Below, piece by piece: positions 16,831-25,507 of a DNA stretch of 64,000 nt. Below the pieces are notes generated by a model. The model had not been told where the DNA came from, ran no database searches, and was given only the letters and a program-made list of their open reading frames with translations. Numbering within the stretch: position 1 is the stretch's first letter; the number at the start of each line of letters is the position of its first letter. The translations under genes and the position numbers were made by a program. The DNA comes from an uncultured Mailhella sp. (GTDB lineage Bacteria > Desulfobacterota > Desulfovibrionia > Desulfovibrionales > Desulfovibrionaceae): positions 310,001 to 374,000 of the forward strand of contig NZ_CALUYL010000001.1 in assembly GCF_944324995.1 (NCBI RefSeq), read 5' to 3'.

Positions 16831-19275
16831 TTACTGGGCGTACTCGGTACGCTTGATTATTTCATTCTGCACGCCGCGGTCGAGGCGGGTGAAGTAGGCG
16901 CTGAATCCGGCCACGCGGACCACGAGATCCTTGTAGTCCTGCGGATGATCCTGCGCGTCCTGCAGCGTGGCGGAGCTTACGCAGTTGAACTGAATGTGCG
17001 AACCGCCGTAGTCGCAGTAGGTCTTGATGAGCGAAATGAGGTTGCGCGCTCCCTGCGGACCTTCCAGCGCGGAGGGCAGGAACTTCACGTTGAAGTGGTT
17101 CGCGCCGTAGCGCACGGTGTCGATGGCTTCCGCGCCGGACTTGATGAGGGCGGTGACGCCTTCATGGTCGGTGCCGGGCATGGCGGACACGCTGCCGTCG
17201 GTAAGGGCCACGCCTGCCTTGCGGCCCGTGGGCAGAGCGCCCATGAGCGAGCCGAAGTAGTTGTGGTAGGAGAGCGAGTAGGCGTCCAGAGGCGTTCTGT
17301 GGCCGAAGCAGTCCGGGCCGACGGAGCTGTGGATTTCATCCACGTCGCGGTAGAAGCGCTGCACGAATTCTTCCACTTCGGGATAGTCGTTGCCGTGCTT
17401 GGGAGCCTCGAAGCACATCTTGCGGATGTCTTCATAGCCTTCAAAGTTGGCGTTGAGGGCTTCCAGCAGCTGATCCATGGTGAGCTTCTTGGTGTCGAAC
17501 ACCAGATGCTTGATGGCGAGCAGCGAGTTGGCTGCGTCTATGCCCGCGGTCATGATGGGGTTCACCTGCGGATACTTGGTGCCGCCGGCTTCTTCGCACA
17601 TGCCCTTTTCCACGCAGCCCTGGTACATGACCGAGCGGAAAATGCTCGGCACCACCTGCAGACGGGCCATCTGGCTGAGATCGGAGTGATGGCGGGAAAT
17701 GGTGAACAGGTGCTTGAGCTGCGCCTTGCAGGCGTCGTACACTTCTTCAAAGGTCTTGAACTCGCGGGGATCGCCGGTTTCCGCGCCCACCACCTTCTTG
17801 GTGGAGGGATCCTTGCCGTTGTGGAGCAGAAGTTCCACGACCTTGGCGAGGCAGGGCTGGTCTTCCTGCGTGATGAAGCTGCCCATGCCGCAGATGCCCG
17901 TGGACACGCAGCCGTAATTGCCGCAGTTGCGGGCGTCTTCGAGCGTGATGCCGCCTTCGTACTGAGAGAAGCGGGCGAGGTTGCGTTCGATGACCACGGT
18001 GTTGTTGAGAATCTGAGGCTGGCCGGAGCCGCCGCGGATGCAGTCCACCACCTTGTTCATGTAGGAAGTCTTGAGCTTCGGATGATAGAGCAGGGTCAGC
18101 GTGGGCTGAATGCCGCGCATTCTGATCTGGGTTTCCAGCAGCAGTTCTTCCAGTTCGGTGCTGGCGTCGCGGCCGTAGGCGTCCACGCCGCCGATGGTGA
18201 TGGTCTGGCCGGTGTGACCGGAAAGCGTCTTGGCGTAGGAGCCGCCCTGGTATTCGCCGAGTTCCATGTGCTTGATCCACTGGAACTTCAGCAGGGTGAT
18301 GACCTGCTCCTTGGTCAGCTTGCCTTCGTCGATGTCCTTCTTGTAGAAGGGATACATGTACTGACCATAACGGCCGGGGGAGGTGGCGCAGGCCATCTGT
18401 TCCACTTCGATGGCGAGGTGAATGAACCAGAAGGACTGGATGGCTTCACGGAAGTTGCGGGCGGGATATTCGGGCACGCGACGGCAGATTTCCGCGATTT
18501 CCAGAAGTTCGGCCTTGTTCTTGGGATCGGTTTCGGCTTCGGCCGTCTTTTCCGCAAGGTCGGCATAGCGGTGGGAATGGGCAATGACGGCTTCCGTGGC
18601 CACGATCATGGCGCGGTAGAGGTCATGCTTTTCCTTGTTTTCCAGCGTGGTGGGGCAGTCGAGGAGGCGCTTTTTCAGATCGTCCACCACCCAGCGCAGG
18701 CCCTTGTTGAGCGCCTTGGGATAGTCGGCGATGCCGGAACCGGAAGCCACGCTCACGTTGTCGTAGTACATGCCCGCCTTGGAGTACTGCGCGGGATTCA
18801 CACCGTACTTGTCCTTGTACATCTTGTTGTTCAGGGCAATGCAGGTGCGGTTCTTCCACTTCTTGTACACCTTTTCGAGCAGATCCTGGGTCTCCTGCGG
18901 AATCTTCATTTCGCCGAGAGAGGTCATCTTGGCGAGCTGCATTTCGTCCTTGATCCAGGACACGTTCCATTCAGGATACGGATTCACGCCGCAGCGGATG
19001 CCCGTAAGCGTGCCCACGATGGGGTTGCCGTCCAGAAAAATCTTCTTGGTCAAGAGCACGCGTTCAAACAGTTTCGCCCGGATGTAGAGCGTGGATTCGC
19101 CGGCGAATTCATCATACACGTCCAGAAGGCAGCGGAGGCGTTCCGGATCCATGACCTGAGGCGCGGTCATCAGGAAGTCCTTCAGCTCCTGAACGCGCTG
19201 TTCGGCGGTATCCCAGTTGATGCCGTAGCCCTGCCCTTCCACCGGGGCAGGCGAGGTGAACTGCATGACAGACAT
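16831..19275 (-). CDS. Glycyl radical enzyme of unassigned substrate
   Basis: An 814-residue member of the pyruvate formate-lyase/glycyl radical superfamily. The radical glycine is Gly790 in RVAGFSAYF near the C-terminus and the active-site cysteine is Cys456 in NYGCVSTG. Dehydratases, C-S/C-N lyases and arylacetate decarboxylases normally read GCVE or similar; here the glutamate is serine. The surrounding sequence (VELLLHNGKD, ETGDP, NPIVGTLTG) looks closest to the hydroxyphenylacetate decarboxylase-like or succinate-synthase-like branches, but I cannot assign a substrate. The start at 19275 has AGGAG 8 nt upstream; the longer frame to 19359 runs into the sigma-54 promoter. It heads the series with its activase, two HesB-like proteins and DUF169. 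Confidence 0.92.
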   Translation of the reverse strand: MSVMQFTSPAPVEGQGYGINWDTAEQRVQELKDFLMTAPQVMDPERLRCLLDVYDEFAGESTLYIRAKLFERVLLTKKIFLDGNPIVGTLTGIRCGVNPYPEWNVSWIKDEMQLAKMTSLGEMKIPQETQDLLEKVYKKWKNRTCIALNNKMYKDKYGVNPAQYSKAGMYYDNVSVASGSGIADYPKALNKGLRWVVDDLKKRLLDCPTTLENKEKHDLYRAMIVATEAVIAHSHRYADLAEKTAEAETDPKNKAELLEIAEICRRVPEYPARNFREAIQSFWFIHLAIEVEQMACATSPGRYGQYMYPFYKKDIDEGKLTKEQVITLLKFQWIKHMELGEYQGGSYAKTLSGHTGQTITIGGVDAYGRDASTELEELLLETQIRMRGIQPTLTLLYHPKLKTSYMNKVVDCIRGGSGQPQILNNTVVIERNLARFSQYEGGITLEDARNCGNYGCVSTGICGMGSFITQEDQPCLAKVVELLLHNGKDPSTKKVVGAETGDPREFKTFEEVYDACKAQLKHLFTISRHHSDLSQMARLQVVPSIFRSVMYQGCVEKGMCEEAGGTKYPQVNPIMTAGIDAANSLLAIKHLVFDTKKLTMDQLLEALNANFEGYEDIRKMCFEAPKHGNDYPEVEEFVQRFYRDVDEIHSSVGPDCFGHRTPLDAYSLSYHNYFGSLMGALPTGRKAGVALTDGSVSAMPGTDHEGVTALIKSGAEAIDTVRYGANHFNVKFLPSALEGPQGARNLISLIKTYCDYGGSHIQFNCVSSATLQDAQDHPQDYKDLVVRVAGFSAYFTRLDRGVQNEIIKRTEYAQ

Positions 19276-19341
19276 GAGGGGTCTCCTGTAGGAATGTTTT
19301 ATGGGGGACAGGAAAAAATTGCTTGCTTGTTGCCGAACACT

Positions 19342-19359
19342 ATGCACAAAGCGTGCCAA
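19342..19359 (-). promoter_or_regulatory. Sigma-54 (-24/-12) promoter of the glycyl radical operon
   Basis: On the minus strand TTGGCACGCTTTGTGCAT matches TTGGCAC-N5-TTGCA with the invariant GG and GC exactly 10 bp apart. The predicted start is about 55 nt before the ATG at 19275. A sigma-54 activator gene is divergent from it. Confidence 0.82.
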
Positions 19360-19457
19360 CTTTTTCTCAAAGTAAATAATTTGTTGAAATATTTAATTTT
19401 TATAAAACATGCCGCGCGCAAAACCTGGAATAATCTTTTTTCGGACCTAAAAAAAAC

Positions 19458-19475
19458 TTTCTTTTTAGAAAGAAA
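19458..19475. promoter_or_regulatory. Candidate enhancer (UAS) of the sigma-54 activator, copy 1
   Basis: The palindrome TTTCTTTTTAGAAAGAAA has 7-bp perfect arms. It lies about 135 bp upstream of the predicted glycyl radical operon start. The same arms with another 4-bp centre recur at 21549-21566. A related inverted repeat (TTTTCT / AGAAAA) abuts it at 19476-19494. Confidence 0.65.
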
Positions 19476-19526
19476 TTTTCTATACATGAGAAAAATTTAT
19501 CAGAAGCCTCCGGCAAAGGATTCCGC

Positions 19527-21002
19527 ATGCTCATAGACAGCAAGAACTTCAGCGACGTCAGCATGAACGACGTGATGACGCCGGCCATGCGGGCCATATG
19601 GGATCATATGAGCATAGGCGTGGCCATCGTGGACGGCAAAGGCATCTGCGTGTACATGAACGAGATTCAGGCGCGCGTGGACGGCTTCACCACGTCCGGC
19701 GTGGTGGGTAAGCACATCACGGAACTGTACGTGCCCAACGGCATGGCCCGCATTCCCACCATGGAATGCCTGTACCGGGGCGAGCCGCTTCTGCGCAAGG
19801 CCTACTGGTACAAGACCATCAACAATTCCCTCTTCTCCTCCGTCACGGACTTCTATCCGCTGTTCGATCACGGCATGAAGGACGGCGTGCTGGCCTTCAC
19901 CATCTGGGTGGACAGCGCCCTGCTCACCGGCGAGGCCAAAATGAACACCCGCGCGCCGGCCTCGGCCAGCGACAGCACAAGATACACCTTCGAGAGCATC
20001 ATCGGGCACGATCCGGCCCTGCGCGGAGCCGTCAGCGACGCCAGAGTGGCCGCCAAGAGCCCGGTTCCGGTCATGATCTGGGGAGAGAACGGCACGGGCA
20101 AGGAACTGTTTGCCCAGGCGATTCATGCGGCAAGTCCGCGAAAGAATCATCCGTTCATTGCGGTCAACTGCGCGGCCATTCCGGAAAATCTGCTGGAAGG
20201 CATACTGTTCGGCACCTCGAAGGGCGCCTACACCGACGCCGCGGACAAGCCCGGACTTTTTGAAAAGGCCGACGGCGGAACCCTGCTGCTCGACGAGCTC
20301 AATTCCATGCCGCTGGGCCTTCAGGCCAAGCTGCTGCGCGTGCTTCAGGAAAAAAGAATACGCCGCCTCGGCGCGAGCTCGGAAAAGGACGTCGACGTCC
20401 GGGTCATCAGCATTCTGAACGAGCCCCCGCTCACGGCCGTGAGCCGCGGCATTCTGCGCAACGACCTTTATTACCGCCTCGCCGTGGTGGGCATTGCCGT
20501 GCCGCCGCTTCGGGAACGGCTGGAAGACATTCCGCTGCTCATCGCTTCGTTTCTTCAGCGCGCCGAAGACGCTCCCGCCGGCGTGCGCGTTTCCGACTCC
20601 GTCATGAAGCTGTTCTGGGGGTATTCCTGGCCGGGCAACATCCGCGAGCTTCTGCACGTCATCGAGGGCAGTCTGGCGCTGCTCGGAAGCCGCAACGTCA
20701 TTACCGAAGACAGTCTGCCCCGGCAGTTCCGCGAATCCTGCCTCAGCAGACGCGCCGCCGAAGCCGCGCCTGCGGCCGTGCGGGAAGAGGACGTTCCCCT
20801 GCTGGACGACTACCGCAACGTGCGCCGCAACAGCGTGGTTCCTCTTAAAGAAAAGATCAACGCCTTTGAATCCCGCTGCATCCGCAACGTGCTGCGCGTG
20901 ACCGGCGGCAACGTGTCCAAGGCCGCAAAAATCATGGAACTCACCGGCCCCGGACTGCGCTACAAAATGAAGCAGCTCGGCATCACCGAAGAGGATTATT
21001 GA
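19527..21002 (+). CDS. Sigma-54 dependent activator (PAS, AAA+, Fis-type HTH)
   Basis: A 491-residue enhancer-binding protein. Residues about 20-130 form a PAS-type sensor (GVAIVDGKGICVYMNE). Residues 150-385 are the AAA+ core, with Walker A GENGTGKE, a sigma-54 contact loop reading GAYTDA instead of GAFTGA, Walker B GGTLLLDELNS and a RNDLYYRLAVV segment. The C-terminal 50 residues form a Fis-type helix-turn-helix (NVSKAAKIMELTG). There is no response-regulator receiver domain, so it likely senses a ligand or redox state through PAS. AAAGGA precedes the ATG. It sits between two sigma-54 promoters sharing one palindrome and is the obvious regulator of both. Confidence 0.92.
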   Translation: MLIDSKNFSDVSMNDVMTPAMRAIWDHMSIGVAIVDGKGICVYMNEIQARVDGFTTSGVVGKHITELYVPNGMARIPTMECLYRGEPLLRKAYWYKTINNSLFSSVTDFYPLFDHGMKDGVLAFTIWVDSALLTGEAKMNTRAPASASDSTRYTFESIIGHDPALRGAVSDARVAAKSPVPVMIWGENGTGKELFAQAIHAASPRKNHPFIAVNCAAIPENLLEGILFGTSKGAYTDAADKPGLFEKADGGTLLLDELNSMPLGLQAKLLRVLQEKRIRRLGASSEKDVDVRVISILNEPPLTAVSRGILRNDLYYRLAVVGIAVPPLRERLEDIPLLIASFLQRAEDAPAGVRVSDSVMKLFWGYSWPGNIRELLHVIEGSLALLGSRNVITEDSLPRQFRESCLSRRAAEAAPAAVREEDVPLLDDYRNVRRNSVVPLKEKINAFESRCIRNVLRVTGGNVSKAAKIMELTGPGLRYKMKQLGITEEDY

Positions 21003-21052
21003 CGAAACATACCGATATCACACAAAATCCAATCGTTTTTCCGACAATTCCG

Positions 21053-21088
21053 AAAGGCCGCGCTCCGCAAAAAGTCCGCGGCCTTTTT
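21053..21088 (+). terminator. Terminator after the sigma-54 activator
   Basis: AAAGGCCGCG (21053-21062) pairs perfectly with CGCGGCCTTT (21077-21086), followed by TT. Confidence 0.8.
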
Positions 21089-21548
21089 GCCGCTCCTGCC
21101 GCTGCGTTCAGGCATGACGCCGCTCTTCGTTGCGAAGCTCCCCTTCCGCGCCCTTGCCGCACAAAAGAACAGGGCCGGGGCGCAGCTTCCCGCCGCCGCG
21201 CCCCGGCTGAGCAGAAAAAACGGAGCCGCATCGTCCGACGGGCGGCCTGTCCGATTCCTGCGTCGGACGATGCGCCGCTCAAAAGGCCCCGCATGTCTTT
21301 GCCCGCCGGAATGGCAGGAATTTTCATCCGCAGCGTCAGCATTGCGCCAACGCTCCGCAGGCGTGGAATTCCGCAGGCGTGCGCCCGGCTGCGCGCCGAA
21401 AACGTCGTTTCGCTCGTCAGACCAGCTCCGCGTCGGCTGGATTCCGTCTTTCATTATGATATTTTTTGCACAAATTCAGCCGACTTTTCCACTTCCATCC
21501 TCGCCTTTTATCGCTTTTATTAATTATGATAGCTCTATTTTTCACATA
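21089..21548. other. Gene-free upstream region of the permease
   Basis: GC-rich spacer to about 21440, then an abrupt AT-rich segment extending to 21680. No gene is supported. The AT-rich part contains the enhancer copy and a direct repeat ATTATCGGTT (21615-21624 and 21673-21682). Confidence 0.5.
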
Positions 21549-21566
21549 TTTCTTTCAAAAAAGAAA
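21549..21566. promoter_or_regulatory. Candidate enhancer (UAS) of the sigma-54 activator, copy 2
   Basis: TTTCTTTCAAAAAAGAAA has the same 7-bp arms and 4-bp spacing as the palindrome at 19458. It lies about 150 bp upstream of the predicted permease transcription start, a typical enhancer distance. The AT-rich background raises the chance of coincidence. Confidence 0.6.
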
Positions 21567-21682
21567 AAATTTTTTATTTTTTTGATTATTTTCTTTTTTA
21601 AGATAATGATTTTTATTATCGGTTAAAAAAATTATCTTTTATTTTCGTGATATTATCTGTATAGTCTCTTTCATTATCGGTT

Positions 21683-21699
21683 TTGGCATGGTTCTTGCT
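21683..21699 (+). promoter_or_regulatory. Sigma-54 (-24/-12) promoter of the APC permease
   Basis: TTGGCATGGTTCTTGCT has GG and GC 10 bp apart and differs from the consensus only at the last -24 base. The predicted start leaves a leader of roughly 150 nt before the ATG at 21859. Confidence 0.8.
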
Positions 21700-21858
21700 T
21701 CACGTGACCCATCTCACATTATCTCATTCAAACCCCTTCCCCAAAAGTTGTTTGCTTGTTGTCGGTCCGCAGTGCCCGAACCTCCCTTTTCGGAGATTCC
21801 CCGGGCGAACCTCGCCTGCTTCCGCAGGTTTCCCCTCTTCATTCAGCAGGAACTCACC

Positions 21859-23358
21859 ATGTCAGAAGCCAAACTTACGAAATCCTTGTCTCCCATGCAG
21901 GTTTGCGCGCTCGCGCTAGGTTCCATTGTCGGTTGGGGCTGCTTTGTTCTTCCCGGCGACATGTTTCTTCCTTCCGCAGGGCCTCTCGGCACCCTGCTCG
22001 GCTTCCTTGCCGGCGCCATCCTCATTTCCTTTGTGGGTGTGTGCTACAGCTACATGGTCAAATACGCCCCCGTGGCCGGCGGCGCATTCACGTATGCCTA
22101 CATAGGCTTCGGCCCCACCGCCTCGTTCATCTGCGGCTGGGCGCTCGTCATCGGCTACATCGCCATCGTCATGATCGACATAGCCGCACTCTCGCTCATC
22201 TTCCGCTTCCTCTTCCCCGGCGTGTTCGAGTTCGGCGAACTCTACACCATCGCGGGATGGAAGGTGTATGTCGGCGAAGTGCTGCTCATGACCGCCGGCA
22301 CCATCGTCTTCGGCTGGCTCAACTACCGCAGCGTGGGCATGGCCGGCAAGCTCCAGCTCATCCTCGCCTTCATGCTCACCTTCGGCATCGTGGCCTTCTT
22401 CTTCGGCTCCGCCTCCCTGGATTCCGCCGGCATCAGCAACCTCGTGCCCCTCTTCGCGGAAAACAAGTCCCAGGCCGCCTGCATCATGAGCATCTTCGCC
22501 CTCTCGCCCTTCCTCTTCGTCGGCTTCGACACCGTGCCCCAGGCCTCGGAAGAGTTCGCCTTCGAGCCCAGCCGCTGCCGCAACATCATGGTCGTTTCCA
22601 TCTTCGTGGGCATGATCCTCTACGCCATGGTCATGCTGGGCGTGGCCATCGCCATCCCCTACCCTGAACTCCTCGCCAAGATGGAAGAAATGAGAGCCTC
22701 CGGCGGTCATGCCTGGGCAACCGGCTACGTGGCCACCCTCGCCTTCGGCAAGCTCGGCTCCATCATTCTGGCCTGTGCCGTGTTCGGCGCCGTCTGCACC
22801 GGCATCAACGGCTTCTTCGTGGCCGCCAGCCGCCTGCTCCTCGCCATGTCCAGAGGCCGCATCCTCCCCGAATGGTTCGGACGCATCCATCCCACCTACC
22901 ACACCCCCTACAACGCCATTCTCTTCACCGCCGTCCTCGCGCTGCTCACCCCCTTCGCCGGCCGCTCCGCCGTCGGCTGGACCGTGGACATGAGCTCCGT
23001 CGGCACCGGCATCGGCTACCTGTTCACCTGCCTCGTCGCCCGTCGCGCCATCCTCAACAGCGGCGAAACCCGCGGCAGAAGCATCGGCCTGTTCTGCTGC
23101 GTCATGGGCACCATCTGCTCCATCCTGACCCTCGTCCTGCTCCTCACTCCCGGCTCCCCCGCCTACATCTCCTTCGCGCCGCGCTGCGTGCTCGCCGTGT
23201 GGGTCATCATGGGATTCGTGTTCTACTTCTCCAACAAGAAGGTCTGGAGCAATCTCTCCACTGAGGAAATCTCCAGGAACATTCTCGGCGGCACCGACAT
23301 TCCCATCCTGTTCAACAAGAAGACCGGCCCCTGCACCATCGAACGCGAAAACGCCTGA
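21859..23358 (+). CDS. APC-superfamily amino acid/amine permease
   Basis: A 499-residue inner-membrane transporter with about 12 hydrophobic segments. The first helix reads ALGSIVGWGCFVLPGD, with the unwound GSIVGWG motif of APC transporters, and the protein continues in the usual order (SYMVKYAPVAGGAFTYAY, FGWLNYRSVGMAGKLQ). Substrates of the family are amino acids, amines or polyamines. The start at 21859 follows GCAGGA; an upstream in-frame ATG at 21688 overlaps the -24/-12 promoter. Because promoter type and enhancer are shared with the glycyl radical operon, I infer that it imports that enzyme's substrate or a precursor. Confidence 0.88.
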   Translation: MSEAKLTKSLSPMQVCALALGSIVGWGCFVLPGDMFLPSAGPLGTLLGFLAGAILISFVGVCYSYMVKYAPVAGGAFTYAYIGFGPTASFICGWALVIGYIAIVMIDIAALSLIFRFLFPGVFEFGELYTIAGWKVYVGEVLLMTAGTIVFGWLNYRSVGMAGKLQLILAFMLTFGIVAFFFGSASLDSAGISNLVPLFAENKSQAACIMSIFALSPFLFVGFDTVPQASEEFAFEPSRCRNIMVVSIFVGMILYAMVMLGVAIAIPYPELLAKMEEMRASGGHAWATGYVATLAFGKLGSIILACAVFGAVCTGINGFFVAASRLLLAMSRGRILPEWFGRIHPTYHTPYNAILFTAVLALLTPFAGRSAVGWTVDMSSVGTGIGYLFTCLVARRAILNSGETRGRSIGLFCCVMGTICSILTLVLLLTPGSPAYISFAPRCVLAVWVIMGFVFYFSNKKVWSNLSTEEISRNILGGTDIPILFNKKTGPCTIERENA

Positions 23359-23380
23359 AAACCGCGCTCATAACTGAAGG

Positions 23381-23415
23381 AACGGGCCACCGGCAAAACC
23401 GTCGGCGGCCCGTTT
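23381..23415 (+). terminator. Terminator after the APC permease
   Basis: AACGGGCC (23381-23388) pairs with GGCCCGTT (23407-23414), with an additional inner ACCG/GTCGG stem. Only TTT follows. Confidence 0.65.
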
Positions 23416-23694
23416 CTCTCCCTCCTGCGCGCCGGAGGCGTCCCCCCCCTGCCGCCTCCGGCGTCGCCCTGTTTTCTTCGCCGCAGCAAGACGCGCCGAC
23501 CCCGGGCAGCGCGCCTCGCCCCAAAAGGCCGACGCCCTTCCAGGCCGGCCCCAGCGCTCCTCCCCGCCCCGACACGTCCCCGCTCTGCGGACTCTCTTCT
23601 TCCCTTTCTGCGGCGCAGCTCTGCGCCATTCGTCCCAAAACGCTCCGAAGCGCTCCATTTCTCCCACCTCGTATCGTCATCAGAGGCTCGTTCC
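23416..23694. other. Gene-free spacer
   Basis: About 280 bp of C-rich sequence between the permease terminator and the TSUP gene. Nothing recognisable; a promoter for the TSUP gene must lie near the right end. Confidence 0.4.
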
Positions 23695-24426
23695 ATGGAC
23701 ACCACTTCGCTCATCGTTTTTCTCTGCTGGTTCGCGGGAGGCTTCGTCTCCGGCCTCACGGGCATAGGCGGAGCCATGGTCGCGGTTCCCGCGGCCGCCC
23801 TCGTTCTCCCCATGCACGTGGTCATTCCCCTCAGCTGCATCCTCAACGCGGCCATGGACGGCAGTCTCGCCTGCATGCACTTCCGCCACTGCCGCGTCAA
23901 AGCCCTCTGGCCGCTGCTGCTCGGCGCGCTGCCCGGATCGTTCGCGGGACTCTACATTCTTCAAATGGTGTCCGACGCCGTGCTTCAGGGCGCGGTGGGC
24001 GTGCTGCTCGTGGTCTATGTGCTCTGGCAGCGCGTGGCCAGGGCCGGAAGCAGGAAGGAAGATTCCTGGATTCTCGGCGGCACGGCTGGCTTCGGCGCGG
24101 GACTTCTCGGCACGGCCATCTCCTTCGACGGCCCGCCCGCCGGAGCCTACGCGCTCTACCGCGGATGGTCGCCGCGCGAAGTGCTGGGCACGCTCGGCGT
24201 CTTCTTTCTCGTGCGCAGTCTGTTTACCTGCCTTCTTCAGGCGCAGGCCGGATTCTACACGCCGCAGGTGCTCGGCTACGCCATGTACGGCATACCCGCC
24301 TGCATGCTCGGCGCCGTGTGCGCCTTTCCGGTGGTGAAGCGCATCCGCGTGGAACTGTTCCGCCGCGCGCTCATGGCCGTGATCGCTGTTGCCGGCCTCG
24401 TCTGTCTGTGGCAGGCCCTGCGCTGA
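23695..24426 (+). CDS. TSUP family (TauE/SafE) membrane permease
   Basis: A 243-residue membrane protein with about seven hydrophobic segments and the family signature GGFVSGLTGIGGAMVAVPA at the N-terminus, repeated weakly in the second half (GGTAGFGAGLLGTAISFDGPP). TSUP proteins move sulfite, sulfoacetate, other sulfur anions or organic anions; the substrate here is unknown. Given a probable sulfate reducer, sulfite or sulfonate efflux is a reasonable guess only. It ends 3 bp from the convergent menA stop, with no terminator between. Confidence 0.82.
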   Translation: MDTTSLIVFLCWFAGGFVSGLTGIGGAMVAVPAAALVLPMHVVIPLSCILNAAMDGSLACMHFRHCRVKALWPLLLGALPGSFAGLYILQMVSDAVLQGAVGVLLVVYVLWQRVARAGSRKEDSWILGGTAGFGAGLLGTAISFDGPPAGAYALYRGWSPREVLGTLGVFFLVRSLFTCLLQAQAGFYTPQVLGYAMYGIPACMLGAVCAFPVVKRIRVELFRRALMAVIAVAGLVCLWQALR

Positions 24427-24429
24427 CCG

Positions 24430-25338
24430 CTACTTTGCGGCGGCGTCGAGCAGCAGCCCGGCAGCGAGCAGCAGACTGAAAATAAGAATGTTGCGCGAGG
24501 TGAGCCCGAGGCAGCGGTTGAGCGCCCGGCCTTCGTAAATGGAAACAATGCGGCTCCACACCCGATAGTGCGGAACAAGGAAGAGCAGCGGCAAAAGCCC
24601 CGCCCAGAACAGCCCATGCGGAATGAGACACAGCGCAAACGCGCAGGCGAATCCCCCCTGCGCCAGATAATACCGCAGGCCGAACTCCGCCCCGAAGCGC
24701 GCAATGAGCGTCTTCTTGCCGGAAACCTTGTCCTGATCGCGGTCGCGGAAGTTGTTGATGGTGAGCAGCAGATTGATGCACACGCCCACGGCAAGCCCGG
24801 CCAGCGTGGCCTGCGGAGACCAGGCTCCGGCCTGCACGTAGTAGGTGAAGCCCACGGCCACCAGGCCGAAGAACACCACCACGAGCACGTCGCCCCAGCC
24901 GTGCGCCGCAAGCGGATACGGCCCGGCGGAATACATGTAGGCGCACGCCAGGCACACCAGCGCCACGGCGGCCATGCTCCAGCCGCCGTACCAGACGAGC
25001 GGAAGTCCGGCGCAGAGCGCCAGCGCAAGGTCAACGACAATGCCGATCTTCATGCTGCGGGGCGATATCCAGCCCTGGGCGCAGGCGCGGCGCGGTCCGA
25101 GGCGGTCGTCCCTGTCGTTGCCCTGCTCGAAGTCGCACACGTCGTTGATGAAGTTCGACGCAATCTGCATGAGCACGGCGAAAAGCACGCAAAGAAGCGC
25201 CGGAACCGGACGAAAACAGCCCGCCCACACGGCGAGGGAACAGCCCACGACCACCGGGGCGAGCGCCGCCGCCAGCGTTTTCGGCCGACAGGCCAGTACC
25301 CACGCGTACAGAGAATCCTTGCGAACTTCAGTTTCCAT
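24430..25338 (-). CDS. menA: 1,4-dihydroxy-2-naphthoate polyprenyltransferase
   Basis: A 302-residue UbiA-superfamily membrane prenyltransferase, making demethylmenaquinone. RPKTLAAALAPVVVG at the N-terminus is the MenA hallmark. The two aspartate-rich magnesium/prenyl-diphosphate motifs are NDVCDFEQGNDRDD and NNFRDRDQDKVSGKKTL. About eight or nine membrane helices are visible. AGGAG precedes the ATG. Menaquinone fits anaerobic respiration in this organism. Other men genes are not in the window. Confidence 0.92.
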   Translation of the reverse strand: METEVRKDSLYAWVLACRPKTLAAALAPVVVGCSLAVWAGCFRPVPALLCVLFAVLMQIASNFINDVCDFEQGNDRDDRLGPRRACAQGWISPRSMKIGIVVDLALALCAGLPLVWYGGWSMAAVALVCLACAYMYSAGPYPLAAHGWGDVLVVVFFGLVAVGFTYYVQAGAWSPQATLAGLAVGVCINLLLTINNFRDRDQDKVSGKKTLIARFGAEFGLRYYLAQGGFACAFALCLIPHGLFWAGLLPLLFLVPHYRVWSRIVSIYEGRALNRCLGLTSRNILIFSLLLAAGLLLDAAAK

Positions 25339-25507
25339 TCCTTATGCTCCTGCGGCTTTGCCGCCAATGTCCGGCTTGACGCCCCTTCCCGGGCGAGGGC
25401 AGAATAGCGCATCTTACAGGCAAAGAAAAGAACACCCGCGCCGTGCGCGAACACGGCGTCTTTCCCCTGCACGCGCAGGCAACCTTCCGTTCCAGGGAGA
25501 TCCTTCC

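Noticed and set aside
19276..19359. N-terminal extension of the glycyl radical enzyme to 19359
   Set aside because: It would place the start codon inside the -24/-12 promoter. The start at 19275 has a proper ribosome site.
23223..23900. Minus-strand frame across the APC-TSUP gap
   Set aside because: Arg/Gly-rich and antisense to two genes; the gap contains only a terminator and a promoter region.
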